From Akkermansia sp. (GTDB lineage: Bacteria; Verrucomicrobiota; Verrucomicrobiia; Verrucomicrobiales; Akkermansiaceae), in the NCBI GenBank assembly GCA_017398765.1, contig JAFQEY010000100.1:1-43274 (forward strand): a DNA stretch of 43,274 bases, in the 5' to 3' direction. Position numbers and translations under genes: made by a program. Below are positions 33,112 to 41,305 of this stretch, in pieces; position 1 is the first letter of the stretch; every line of letters begins with the position of its first letter. Under the pieces are notes generated by a model. That model did no database searches, had not been told where the DNA came from, and saw only the letters and a program-made list of their open reading frames with translations.

Positions 33112-34266
33112 TTATTCGATAACGCCGCGTTTACGCAGACGCTCCAGATATTTGGGAGCCCACTCCACGGGTTCATCCTTGCCAAAGGTACGGCAATATG
33201 GCTCAACGGGGTACATGTCCTCACAAGCTTCCAGAGCAGCCTCACGGGCTTCCGGGGTTTCATAGAGATAAACGGCATAACCGCCATGCCCACCACCGCA
33301 ATACTTGTGCGCCAGACAATCACCTATTTTGGGCAGCGGCTTCATCCCCTCCTCCAGCTGGAGCTTGTAGCTCATCTGCACCCCAATGGCAAGCACTGTA
33401 ATGTCCTGTTCCTGCACGCCCAGGCGAGCCACTCGCCCTGCCTTGGCAATCTTCCGGAAGCTCCGTTTCAAGCAGGCAAGCCCCGGCGTATTATGCTCTA
33501 TGCGAGTGTCATACACAGCCATGCATCCACGGAGAAATTCCCCTGTATTCTTGAAATCCAGCACGGGTTTTTTACCGGATTTCCACACGCAGGCTCCCGT
33601 TTCAGCAATCACGGCCGGATCCTGCCAGCCCACACCCAAACCGAGCTCAGATGCCACGGGATCCCAACCGTTAAGCACGCTCCAGCCACCACTTCCCCCC
33701 ATACCGGCACCTTTGCGGTACAGCCATTCTTTCAGTGATACCGTAGGGGACACGGAGCAGTTGACCACATATTCCCCGGGTATGGCATTTTCCGGCACAT
33801 CCAACCAGCCGCCGGCAAAATCCACCCGCAGCGGCACATGAGTCGGAGCCTTGATACGATCCAGCATCGCGGTACTGCCGGAGGCTTTACCCTTTGGTGC
33901 AGACTTTTCCAGAATCACAAACTCCACACCCTGTTCTTCACAAAAGCGTCGCTTTGCTTCCTTATAGCGATCATCTGTTGTAACGGCGAGAATATCAGGC
34001 TTTACTTTCAAAAAGGCCGAACGGAAAGAAAGTGCCACATCCTCATCCGTAGAGAGCACCACCTCATCCACCTGTTCGAGGGAAGAAATGACAGCCATCT
34101 TATCCGCATCATCCAGCAGAGATTTACGCCCGTACAAGCGCCACAACAAATCAGCAGGAGGATACGACACAATCAAGTAGTCCCCCAAAGCCCGAGCATC
34201 TTCAAAAAACTTCACATGGCCCGCATGCAGAACATGATACGCACCCGTCACAAAAACCTTCTTCAT
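33112..34266 (-). CDS. Fusion of nucleotidyltransferase and GHMP kinase domains
   Basis: A 384-residue two-domain enzyme. Residues 1-135 are a nucleotidyltransferase with FVTGAYHVLHAGHVKFFEDA (HAGH) and GKASGSTAMLDRI near the end. Residues about 140-350 resemble GHMP sugar kinases: THVPLRVDFAGGWLDVP at the start, a GMGGSGGWSVLNG loop at the ATP-binding position, and KYCGGGHGGYAVYLYE at the end. HddA-type heptose kinases and fucokinases use the same kinase fold. It could phosphorylate a sugar at C1 and then activate it in one chain. The substrate is not known. Confidence 0.75.
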   Translation of the reverse strand: MKKVFVTGAYHVLHAGHVKFFEDARALGDYLIVSYPPADLLWRLYGRKSLLDDADKMAVISSLEQVDEVVLSTDEDVALSFRSAFLKVKPDILAVTTDDRYKEAKRRFCEEQGVEFVILEKSAPKGKASGSTAMLDRIKAPTHVPLRVDFAGGWLDVPENAIPGEYVVNCSVSPTVSLKEWLYRKGAGMGGSGGWSVLNGWDPVASELGLGVGWQDPAVIAETGACVWKSGKKPVLDFKNTGEFLRGCMAVYDTRIEHNTPGLACLKRSFRKIAKAGRVARLGVQEQDITVLAIGVQMSYKLQLEEGMKPLPKIGDCLAHKYCGGGHGGYAVYLYETPEAREAALEACEDMYPVEPYCRTFGKDEPVEWAPKYLERLRKRGVIE

Positions 34267-34292
34267 AACCTATTAGCAATTAAATATTAAAC

Positions 34293-34721
34293 TTATTTCT
34301 GCAAACCAAGCCAACGATAAAACATTGTATTAAAATCAGGAATTATTGATTTCTTTGCTGTGGGAGCAGCAGCCCCTCCCGCAGGGGGGCATTGCGAGGA
34401 ATCACCGGCAACCAACCAACGTTGCAGCAAAGGAATTGCCAAAGCAGACAGTGCCTGCAGTGCCACAGCTCGTGCTTTCAAGTCAGGCTTAGTCTGTGGT
34501 TTCTTTTTCTTTGCCGAAAACTTTGCCGCCAGAACCCCGGAGAGTACAAGCCCCCCCAGAGCAACACCCATCGTCTTTATTGCCGTTGCAGATAGGGGGA
34601 AAGAACGAATACTCCCCTGCACCCCACTCCGCACAGACTCCACAGCGTCCACCACCCGAACACGACTGGCAGCCACGCGAGTCAGGATTTGTCGGCGGCT
34701 TTCATCATCAACGCGAGACAT
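34293..34721 (-). CDS. Small membrane-associated protein, YqjK position
   Basis: A 142-residue protein with a soluble N-terminal helix and one hydrophobic helix (IKTMGVALGGLVLSGVLAA, about 48-66), then a basic KKKKP stretch and an amphipathic region. I do not recognise it. It overlaps the YqjE-like gene by 40 nt. In E. coli the order is yqjD-yqjE-yqjK, and this gene sits in the yqjK place, so it may be a distant counterpart. Confidence 0.55.
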   Translation of the reverse strand: MSRVDDESRRQILTRVAASRVRVVDAVESVRSGVQGSIRSFPLSATAIKTMGVALGGLVLSGVLAAKFSAKKKKPQTKPDLKARAVALQALSALAIPLLQRWLVAGDSSQCPPAGGAAAPTAKKSIIPDFNTMFYRWLGLQK

Positions 34722-35119
34722 TGCTTATCATTCTTTAATTCCTGTATAGTTGCGGGGGCAAAAGGCTTGCGGCCATATTTTCCGGCCAACCACACCAAAA
34801 GCACAGCACCAGACAAGTGCAGGCCCAGCACTGCGCTCAGAGCACCAATCCACCCCAGCCACAACTGCAGCACAGCACACAGCAGAGCACTCGCCAGCAT
34901 ATACGCGCCGGCCAGCAGCACACATGCCGCAGCAAACAGGCAGATACGCCGAAGCTGAGCCTGCATATAGTCCTGAAGCTCGGCAGCAAACAGCTCTGCC
35001 AAAGCACCCAGATGCTCAGACACCTGAGCCGCCACCGTGCGCACCCCCTCAAAAGCAGCTGCAGCCTGCCGTTTATATTCGGCAGGCGGAGCTTCTTTTT
35101 TTGTGAATAATCCAAACAT
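34682..35119 (-). CDS. YqjE-like inner-membrane protein (holin-X family)
   Basis: A 145-residue protein, with residues 20-75 a helical part (TVAAQVSEHLGALAELFAAEL) followed by two membrane helices (CLFAAACVLLAGAYMLASALL and ALSAVLGLHLSGAVLLVWLAG). This is the YqjE / holin-X layout; despite the name these are not phage lysis proteins. The start is the ATG at 35119 (MFGLFTKK). The open frame runs 29 residues further upstream, with no membrane or family features. Gene order with the YqjD-like gene supports the call. Confidence 0.75.
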   Translation of the reverse strand: MFGLFTKKEAPPAEYKRQAAAAFEGVRTVAAQVSEHLGALAELFAAELQDYMQAQLRRICLFAAACVLLAGAYMLASALLCAVLQLWLGWIGALSAVLGLHLSGAVLLVWLAGKYGRKPFAPATIQELKNDKQCLALMMKAADKS

Positions 35120-35189
35120 ACGGTCCCGGCAAACCCATTGAACCATCACCCACTGAGCAACAGTCCCACAAAATGTGTCAATACGGTTC

Positions 35190-35519
35190 TCAGCGCTTGG
35201 AAACACCCAGCAGCAAACCGACTAGCACACCAATCCCGAGAGCCCCAAGCACGGAGCCGGTGGGGTTCTCCTTCACATAGGCCTCACCAGCCTTATGCAA
35301 TTCCTTTGCCTTGCTGCAGGTTACATCCCACCCCTCATTCACCTGGCGGCGAGCCTGCTCCGTATACTGACGAACGCTATCCATTTGCTCAGCAGCCACA
35401 GCACGCAGTTTCTCATACTGGTCACAGGCATACTTTCGGGCAGCAGTAAGGCGATCACATGCATCTGCCGTGGGCGCAGGCGCAGGCACCGGGGTCTCGA
35501 TTTTCTCGTCGTTTTCCAT
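35190..35519 (-). CDS. YqjD/ElaB-like (DUF883) membrane-anchored protein
   Basis: A 109-residue protein: a Pro/Ala-rich start, a long helix (TAARKYACDQYEKLRAVAAE onwards, about 25-85), then YVKENPTGSVLGALGIGVLV and a glycine-rich membrane helix at the end. This matches ElaB/YqjD, tail-anchored inner-membrane proteins that bind ribosomes in stationary phase in E. coli. The ATG at 35519 is used; the 27 residues upstream in frame overlap the promoter. Confidence 0.8.
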   Translation of the reverse strand: MENDEKIETPVPAPAPTADACDRLTAARKYACDQYEKLRAVAAEQMDSVRQYTEQARRQVNEGWDVTCSKAKELHKAGEAYVKENPTGSVLGALGIGVLVGLLLGVSKR

Positions 35520-35588
35520 GGTATATTGATGATTTATTTTATCTGAAAGGAACATAGGCAGGAGCAGATGCTTCCTGCATATTCCACA

Positions 35589-35617
35589 TATATAGCACAC
35601 CTCTGCGCAAAAAGCAA
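35589..35617 (-). promoter_or_regulatory. Promoter of the YqjD-like to glycosyltransferase run
   Basis: On the minus strand TTGCTT (35612-35617), 17 nt, TATATA (35589-35594). It precedes the YqjD-like gene with a leader of about 63 nt, and could serve all six genes down to 31769 because no terminator is visible between them. Confidence 0.55.
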
Positions 35618-35707
35618 GCTAACAGCTCAAAATTATGACGTTTTTACAAGCAATCCTCCGCACAATCAGATTACGCGGGCATTTTTGCGTCTGCGCACAT
35701 TATTGCC

Positions 35708-35736
35708 TTGCCTTTCACACACATCTACGCTATAAT
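35708..35736 (+). promoter_or_regulatory. Promoter of carA
   Basis: TTGCCT (35708-35713), 17 nt, TATAAT (35731-35736). The start of transcription is predicted near 35743, 16 nt before the ATG at 35759. No Shine-Dalgarno and no pyrimidine attenuator can be seen. Confidence 0.75.
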
Positions 35737-35758
35737 GCCACGGCTTCAAATAACTGGC

Positions 35759-36895
35759 ATGAAAGCAATTCTTGCACTCGAAAACGGAACTATCTTCGAA
35801 GGCACCTCATTCGGTGCCACCGGCACTTTCACCGGCGAACTCACCTTCAACACATCCGTTGTAGGCTATCAGGAACTTATTACCGACCCCTCCTGGAAAG
35901 GTCTTTTCCTCACATACACCTACACCCACATCGGCAGCTACGGCGTAAATGAGGATGACAACGAAAGCTCCCGCCCGCAGGCCGCTGCAGTGATTGCGAC
36001 GGAACTTTCCCGTCTGCACTCCAACTGGCGTGCCACGGAATCTTTCGGAGACTGGCTGGCACGCTACGGGGTTCCCGGCATCGAAGGTGTAGATACACGC
36101 AAACTCACCCTCATCATACGCGAGCAGGGCTCCATGCGCGCCTGCATCACCACCGAACTGAGTGCTGATGAAGCCATTGCCACAGCCAAGGCAGCCCCCA
36201 CACTGACCGGGGCAGACACCGCTGTAAAGGTATCTACGGCTGCCCCCTACCGCTGGGATGGAGAATCCCGAGCCTGGAAACTGCCAAACAAATCCCGCGG
36301 CGACCTCTCCTACTACACTGAGCTTCCCGCCGCCACCCACAAAGCCGCGGTGCTGGATCTGGGTGTGCAGCGCAGCGTGCTGGCTACGCTCCGCCGGGAC
36401 GGGTTCGATGTAACCGTCCTTCCTGCGACAAGCTCGGCAGAAGATATCCTTGCCATGGGGGTGGACGGGCTGTTCATCTCCCACGGTCCCGGAGATCCCG
36501 CCGCGCTCTCCGGCATTGCCGCAGAGGTAGCCAAGCTTGTGGGCAAGCTGCCCATCTACGCCATGGGGCTGGGGCATCTGGTACTCTCCATAGCTCTGGG
36601 GTGTAAAACCGTGAAACTCCCCTTCGGTCATCACGGCGGCAACTACGCCGTGCGAGACCTCCGCAGCAACGCCGTCTCCATCACCACGCAGAATAATTTC
36701 TTTGCCGTGGAAACAGATTCCGTCTGTGGAGATGCTCTTATCACCCACACGAATCTGAGCGACGGCACGGTGGCAGGAGTGGCAAGCAAGAGCTTCCCCG
36801 CTGCCGGTGTGCAGTTCCTGCCGGTTCCTCCCCCCGATGATGCTTCCCGCACCTTTGCGGAATTCATCGACATGGTAGACTCTTTCAAGAAATAA
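35759..36895 (+). CDS. carA: Carbamoyl-phosphate synthase small chain, glutaminase site lost
   Basis: CarA normally hydrolyses glutamine and passes ammonia to CarB for carbamoyl phosphate synthesis (arginine and pyrimidines). The fold is intact over 378 residues: ALENGTIFEGTSFGA, GELTFNTSVVGYQELITDPS, GIEGVDTRKLTLIIREQGSM, and SHGPGDP. The glutaminase site is not. The Cys of the usual GICLGHQ is Gly270 (YAMGLGHLVL), the catalytic His is Leu354 and the Glu is Val356 (VQFLPV in place of VQYHPE). TSQNH is TTQNN. All three triad residues are gone, so the chain should not use glutamine; CarB may use free ammonia, with CarA kept for structure. carB is not in this window; purA follows 34 nt later. 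Confidence 0.9.
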   Translation: MKAILALENGTIFEGTSFGATGTFTGELTFNTSVVGYQELITDPSWKGLFLTYTYTHIGSYGVNEDDNESSRPQAAAVIATELSRLHSNWRATESFGDWLARYGVPGIEGVDTRKLTLIIREQGSMRACITTELSADEAIATAKAAPTLTGADTAVKVSTAAPYRWDGESRAWKLPNKSRGDLSYYTELPAATHKAAVLDLGVQRSVLATLRRDGFDVTVLPATSSAEDILAMGVDGLFISHGPGDPAALSGIAAEVAKLVGKLPIYAMGLGHLVLSIALGCKTVKLPFGHHGGNYAVRDLRSNAVSITTQNNFFAVETDSVCGDALITHTNLSDGTVAGVASKSFPAAGVQFLPVPPPDDASRTFAEFIDMVDSFKK

Positions 36896-36929
36896 CCGCC
36901 CGCTCGGGCGTCATCTTACTCCCCCCATC

Positions 36930-38204
36930 ATGAACACACTCGTTATCGGCTCCCAGTGGGGCGATGAAGGCAAGGGCAAGGTCATCGATTTCCTGACGGA
37001 AACCGCTGACTTTGTCATCCGCAGTCAGGGCGGCAGCAACGCCGGGCACACCGTTATAGCCAACGGTAAGAAATACGTCCTCCACCTGGTGCCCTCCGGC
37101 ATACTGTGGCCGGGCAAGGTCAACGTCATCGGCAACGGCGTCGTCATCAACCCCACCTCACTTGTGGAAGAAATGACCTACCTGCGCGACCTCGGCGTTT
37201 CCATCACCCCGGAAAACCTCATCATCTCTGACCGAGCCCACGTGGTACTGCCCATCCATAAAGAAATTGATGCCGCGCAGGAAGAGGCTCTCGGTGAGCA
37301 CAAAATCGGCACCACCAAACAGGGAATCGGCCCCACCTATGCCGACAAGGCTCGCCGCATCGGCATCCGCATGATTGACCTGGAAGACCCGGAGCGTCTC
37401 CGCAAGGTGCTGGAAGCCCGCATCGAGACCGCAAACGATGAGCTGGCCCGCCTCGGGTGGCCGAAAGCAGACCCGCAGGTGACCATGAATGCCGTGATGA
37501 CCGCAGCCGACGTGCTGCGCCCGCACATCACCAACACCATTCCCGCCGTCAACAAAGCCATCAAGGCCGGCAAGACCGTTCTCTTCGAGGGTGCTCAGGG
37601 AGCCATGCTCGACATTGATTTCGGCACCTACCCCTTTGTCACCAGCTCCAACACAAGCGCAGGCGGCTGCTGCACCGGCTCCGGAGTAGCTCCCACCCGC
37701 ATCGACAAGATTATTGGTGTCTGCAAGGCCTACACCACCCGTGTGGGAGAAGGCCCCATGGTCACGGAAGATGCCGAGATTGCTGATTACCTTCACGGGC
37801 TGGGGCGTGAGTTCGGAGCCACCACCGGTCGTCCCCGCCGCTGCGGCTGGGCAGACGGCGTTGTGCTTCGCTACTCTGCCATGTTCAACGGTTTTGATGA
37901 GATGGCCATGACCAATCTGGACGGATTGGATGAATGCGACACCATCAAGATTTGCACCGGCTACCGCTGCGGGGATGAGATACTGGAGTACCCCCCTGCC
38001 CTCATGGATGACTGGGCAAAGTGCGAGCCCGTGTATGAGAGCGTCCCCGGGTGGAAACAAGATATCTCCCAATGCACCACATGGGAAGAGCTGCCCGCAG
38101 CTTGCCAGGCATACGTGAAGCGTTTCGGAGAGGTCATCGGCTGCCCCGTGGGCACTGTGGGCGTGGGACCGGATCGTGAGCAGACCATCAACGTACCGCT
38201 CTGA
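36930..38204 (+). CDS. purA: Adenylosuccinate synthetase
   Basis: Joins IMP and aspartate with GTP, the first step from IMP to AMP. Motifs: IGSQWGDEGKGKVID (GDEGKGK P-loop, catalytic Asp), QGGSNAGHTV, GTTKQGIGPTYADKA, TVLFEGAQGAMLDID, GVCKAYTTRVGEGP and GRPRRCGWAD. Length is 424 residues, typical. It starts 34 nt after carA, in the same direction, and is followed by a strong terminator, so the two form an operon of nucleotide synthesis genes. CCCCCCAT lies directly before the ATG. Confidence 0.97.
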   Translation: MNTLVIGSQWGDEGKGKVIDFLTETADFVIRSQGGSNAGHTVIANGKKYVLHLVPSGILWPGKVNVIGNGVVINPTSLVEEMTYLRDLGVSITPENLIISDRAHVVLPIHKEIDAAQEEALGEHKIGTTKQGIGPTYADKARRIGIRMIDLEDPERLRKVLEARIETANDELARLGWPKADPQVTMNAVMTAADVLRPHITNTIPAVNKAIKAGKTVLFEGAQGAMLDIDFGTYPFVTSSNTSAGGCCTGSGVAPTRIDKIIGVCKAYTTRVGEGPMVTEDAEIADYLHGLGREFGATTGRPRRCGWADGVVLRYSAMFNGFDEMAMTNLDGLDECDTIKICTGYRCGDEILEYPPALMDDWAKCEPVYESVPGWKQDISQCTTWEELPAACQAYVKRFGEVIGCPVGTVGVGPDREQTINVPL

Positions 38205-38229
38205 AGTCAGCACTTTATCCCCTCACTCA

Positions 38230-38270
38230 CCGCCTTGTTTCCGCACCGAAACAAGGCGGTTTTCATTTCT
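38230..38270 (+). terminator. Terminator after purA
   Basis: CCGCCTTGTTTC (38230-38241) and GAAACAAGGCGG (38248-38259) form a perfect 12-bp stem with a 6-nt loop. TTTTCATTTCT follows. Confidence 0.9.
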
Positions 38271-38278
38271 GCGCGACA

Positions 38279-38289
38279 GGGGGGGGGGG
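38279..38289. repeat. Run of 11 G residues
   Basis: An uninterrupted poly-G tract in the gap between purA and hisS, between two convergent terminators. It can slip during replication, but it lies in no gene and in no promoter I can see. Confidence 0.9.
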
Positions 38290-38313
38290 AGAAGTTCCCT
38301 ACCCGAAATTAAT

Positions 38314-38346
38314 GCAGCGACTCTACCAAGCAGATAGAGTCGCTGC
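38314..38346 (-). terminator. Hairpin after hisS
   Basis: GCAGCGACTCTA (38314-38325) and TAGAGTCGCTGC (38335-38346) are perfect 12-bp arms with a 9-nt loop. On the minus strand the tail is ATTAATTTCG, only moderately T-rich. It lies 25 nt beyond the hisS stop. Confidence 0.7.
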
Positions 38347-38370
38347 ATGACAGGTTGCAATAAAAATCAA

Positions 38371-39645
38371 TTATGCCTCATCAGCATCACCGAGCAGCTC
38401 AGTCATAAGACCATCCGGATCGGTATGAATGGATTCACGAGTGGAGAGATTTTTAAGCTCTACCTCCGGGTACTCAGAACCGATAACCACAGCGTAACGG
38501 GCACCGATTTTTTCCGCACGCTTGAGTTGGTTCCCCATTTTGGCAGGAGACAGCGGCAAATCCACCCGCACCCCGGCATCTCGCAAAACAGAAGCAAGGC
38601 TCAGCATCTGCGGGCGCATCTCCGGCGCAGCCAGCACCAGGCACACATCGCAAGCATCAGGCTTAAGCACAGCATCTCTCAATGCACGGGCAGCGGGGCA
38701 GGCTTCTATCAGGTGAGCAATCACCGCATCCCCCATGGCAAAGCCCGTGGCGGGCATATCCACCGCACCATTGGAAAGCGTTGCCACGAGTCCGTTGTAA
38801 CGCCCGCCACCGGCCACGGCACGCAGGCTGCGGCCCTTGTCAAAAATCTCAAACACCAGCCCGGTGTAATAAGCCAACCCACGCACGACATGCAGATCCA
38901 GCTGCACATACTCCGCCAGCCCGCGGGCTTCCAGCTCCGCCAACACGGCATCATACCGCGGGGAACACCCGGCAGGCGGGTTCTGAATAAAGTCTACCAG
39001 TTCCTCACGCTTCATGCCGAAAGCGGACAGCTTCTCCTGACAGGCTTCCGGGCGGTCACGCTCAAACTTGTCAATCACAGCAAGAAAATCGCCCACGCGC
39101 TCCTCAGGCACCCCGTTTTCTGCAGCATAGCGCAGCCAGACCTCACGGTCACTCACGCGCACCACAAAATCCTCTGCTGTAAAACCAAACTCGCGCATAC
39201 AATCAATGGCCAGAGCAATCAGTTCGGCATCCGAGCCCTCCCCTGCTTCACCCAGAATATCGGCATTGAACTGCACAAACTCGCGCAAACGCCCCTTCTG
39301 CGGTTTTTCATAGCGGAAGCAGGAGCCAATTTCAAACCACTTCAGCGGCTTGGTATACTCACGCTGATAAGCAGCAGCGATTCGCCCCAGAGAAGCCGTC
39401 AGCTCAGGGCGCACAGTAATATCGCGCTCCCCCTGGTCAGTAAAGCGGAAAAGCTGGGTGGGCAGCTCACCGCCGCTCTTTTTCAGATACAGCTCCGTGG
39501 CCTCAAGGGTGGGTGCTTCCCACTCCACAAAACCGTAACGGTGCGCCACGCGTCGCCACGTGTTGAACAGGTAGTTGCGGAAAGCGCATTCCTGCGGCGC
39601 AAAGTCGCGGAACCCCGGCAGCGGCTGAAAACGAGCATCTGGCAT
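38371..39645 (-). CDS. hisS: Histidyl-tRNA synthetase
   Basis: Charges tRNA-His. Class II motifs: PLPGFRDF at the start, GEREITVRPELTAS-type motif (GERDITVRPELTASLGR), EIGSCFRYEKPQKGRLREFVQF (motif 2, with FRYEKP and GRLREFVQF), and RGLAYYTGLVFEIF with AGGGRYNGL. The usual RGLDYYT has Ala in place of Asp, a variant seen in some bacterial clades. The start at 39645 (MPDARFQPLPGF) gives 424 residues; the 42 upstream residues in frame overlap the promoter and terminator region. Confidence 0.96.
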   Translation of the reverse strand: MPDARFQPLPGFRDFAPQECAFRNYLFNTWRRVAHRYGFVEWEAPTLEATELYLKKSGGELPTQLFRFTDQGERDITVRPELTASLGRIAAAYQREYTKPLKWFEIGSCFRYEKPQKGRLREFVQFNADILGEAGEGSDAELIALAIDCMREFGFTAEDFVVRVSDREVWLRYAAENGVPEERVGDFLAVIDKFERDRPEACQEKLSAFGMKREELVDFIQNPPAGCSPRYDAVLAELEARGLAEYVQLDLHVVRGLAYYTGLVFEIFDKGRSLRAVAGGGRYNGLVATLSNGAVDMPATGFAMGDAVIAHLIEACPAARALRDAVLKPDACDVCLVLAAPEMRPQMLSLASVLRDAGVRVDLPLSPAKMGNQLKRAEKIGARYAVVIGSEYPEVELKNLSTRESIHTDPDGLMTELLGDADEA

Positions 39646-39675
39646 GGTATTCTGATAATAGTGGTTACGCCGCCC

Positions 39676-39703
39676 ATTATACGCCAATCTCCTGCCTTGG
39701 CAA
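39676..39703 (-). promoter_or_regulatory. Promoter of hisS
   Basis: On the minus strand TTGCCA (39698-39703), 16 nt, TATAAT (39676-39681). The leader would be about 23 nt, without a Shine-Dalgarno. Confidence 0.75.
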
Positions 39704-39724
39704 GTGCAGAACTTTGCGAGGACA

Positions 39725-39755
39725 CGAAAAAAGGCTTCCACAGCGGGAAGCCTTT
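39725..39755 (-). terminator. Terminator after rpsF
   Basis: AAAGGCTTCC (39730-39739) and GGAAGCCTTT (39746-39755) form a 10-bp stem with a 6-nt loop. On the minus strand the stem runs into six T residues. Confidence 0.85.
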
Positions 39756-39786
39756 CCAAAAATTGCCGCAAGCAGCGTTAAATTGC

Positions 39787-40065
39787 TTACTTGGCGCGGT
39801 AGTACTGGTAGTGAACGCGCTCATCAATGGCGAGAGCCTCACGCACCGTGCGGATGACGGTGGGCTCAGCCTCGAAGGCGAAAAGCATATACTGACCGAA
39901 CTTCAGGTGGTCAGACTCATAAGCGAACTCACGACGGCCCACGTTGGTAACGCCGGAAACCTTGGCACCGGCAGCCTCAAGCTGCTGCGTCATGGCGGCG
40001 GTCAGCTCATCGAGGGTGGCAGAGCCCTTCATGTTCAGAACGATCAGTGCTTCGTACTTTCTCAT
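39787..40065 (-). CDS. rpsF: 30S ribosomal protein S6
   Basis: S6 binds the central domain of 16S rRNA with S18. MRKYEALIVLN begins the fold. GRREFAYESDHLKFGQYMLFAFEAEP and REALAIDERVHYQYYRAK (the RVxRxxxxK end) follow. At 92 residues it is normal for the core protein without a tail. The usual partners ssb, rpsR and rplI are not next to it; the neighbours are hisS and a sugar isomerase gene. Confidence 0.95.
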   Translation of the reverse strand: MRKYEALIVLNMKGSATLDELTAAMTQQLEAAGAKVSGVTNVGRREFAYESDHLKFGQYMLFAFEAEPTVIRTVREALAIDERVHYQYYRAK

Positions 40066-40203
40066 AACTATCTGTTGTGTAAAATGACTTGCTTGCGCAG
40101 TTGCGGTGGCATAGGATGCACCTTTTTGGCACAGATTGCAAGCCTAAAGTGTGTTTTGGCGTAAAAAAAACGCATTTTCTCATCTCAGACACGCTAAAAC
40201 AAC

Positions 40204-40225
40204 GCCCCGGCTGCTGAGCCGGGGC
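40204..40225 (-). terminator. Terminator after the sugar isomerase gene
   Basis: GCCCCGGCT and AGCCGGGGC form a perfect 9-bp stem with a 4-nt loop. On the minus strand GTTGTTTTAG follows. Confidence 0.75.
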
Positions 40226-40246
40226 GGAAAAACACAGTATGCTTTA

Positions 40247-41215
40247 TCAGATGAGCTTGAGACGCACCAAATCCTGCGTATCAATCAGACCGACAGGTTT
40301 CCGCTCTGCATCCAGCACAACAAGGTCATCGATACGGCGGTCACGGAGCGCTTTTACCGCCACAATCGCCAGCTTATCAGCCTCCACATACACCGGATTT
40401 TTGGTCATGATATCGCGCACCGGGCGGGTACCGCAGGAAGTGTCCTTCTGGTAGGCACGGGCAAAGTCACCATGGGTAAACACACCGGCCAAAGAACCGT
40501 CCTCCTGCACCAGAATACAGGCACCAACACGTGCCGTGGACATGGCAATGATACAGTCCATGATACTGGAGGATTCCGGCAACTTGGCGAACTCCGTACG
40601 CATAATATCACTGATACGGGTCAGCAGCGCGCGACCGAGCGAACCACCGGGGTGGCTGCGGGCAAAGTCCTCCTTGGTGAAATTCTGGGCCTCCAGCAGA
40701 GCCATGGCAAGCGCATCACCCATAACCAACATAGCGGTAGAAGATGAAGTAGGAGCCAAATTCAGCGGGTCAGCCTCACGCTCCACGTGGGTATTGAGCA
40801 CCACATCAGAAAGCTGAGCCAGTGTGGAGTTCGGCTTACCGGTCATACCGATGATGGAGATATCAAAACGCTTGAGGAATGGCATGAGCGTAAGCAACTC
40901 AGCAGTCTCACCGGAGTAAGACATGGCAATACAGGCATCACCATCTTGCACAATACCCAAATCACCATGCAGAGCATTCATGGTATCCAGCACCACGGAA
41001 GGAGCCCCGGTAGAAGTAAGCGTGGCGGCAATCTTATCACCAATCAAACCGCTCTTACCCACGCCGACAATGATAATCTTGTGCCCGGTGTTAATAGCCT
41101 TGCGCATGGCTTCCACCGCCTCATCAAAGGAGTTGTCCAGCTCATTGCCAATGACCTTGAGGGCTTCGATTTCGTCCTCGAACACCTTTTTACCGCGAAT
41201 GATATGACTAGTCAT
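40247..41215 (-). CDS. KpsF/GutQ-type arabinose-5-phosphate isomerase
   Basis: Interconverts ribulose-5-phosphate and arabinose-5-phosphate, the entry to KDO synthesis for lipopolysaccharide. The SIS domain (about 30-175) has IIIVGVGKSGLIGDKIAATL and AMSYSGETAELL. EREADPLNLAPTSSSTAML follows, and then HPGGSLGRALL leads to two CBS domains (about 205-322, with DIMTKNPVYVEADK and GLIDTQDLVRL). Length (322) matches KdsD/GutQ. It fits an outer-membrane organism. The promoter and terminator around it make it a single gene. Confidence 0.93.
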   Translation of the reverse strand: MTSHIIRGKKVFEDEIEALKVIGNELDNSFDEAVEAMRKAINTGHKIIIVGVGKSGLIGDKIAATLTSTGAPSVVLDTMNALHGDLGIVQDGDACIAMSYSGETAELLTLMPFLKRFDISIIGMTGKPNSTLAQLSDVVLNTHVEREADPLNLAPTSSSTAMLVMGDALAMALLEAQNFTKEDFARSHPGGSLGRALLTRISDIMRTEFAKLPESSSIMDCIIAMSTARVGACILVQEDGSLAGVFTHGDFARAYQKDTSCGTRPVRDIMTKNPVYVEADKLAIVAVKALRDRRIDDLVVLDAERKPVGLIDTQDLVRLKLI

Positions 41216-41245
41216 AATAGTAAAAGAAACTGCTTGAATGCTGAC

Positions 41246-41274
41246 AGTCTAACACAAGCCTGCAGTATCTGCAA
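41246..41274 (-). promoter_or_regulatory. Probable promoter of the sugar isomerase gene
   Basis: On the minus strand TTGCAG (41269-41274), 17 nt, TAGACT (41246-41251). The leader would be about 23 nt, without a Shine-Dalgarno. Confidence 0.6.
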
Positions 41275-41305
41275 TGAAAAAAAGCATTTCGGCGGCAAAA
41301 GCCGG

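Noticed and set aside
38279..38289. Poly-G tract as a phase-variation switch
   Set aside because: It lies between two convergent terminators and touches no promoter or gene.
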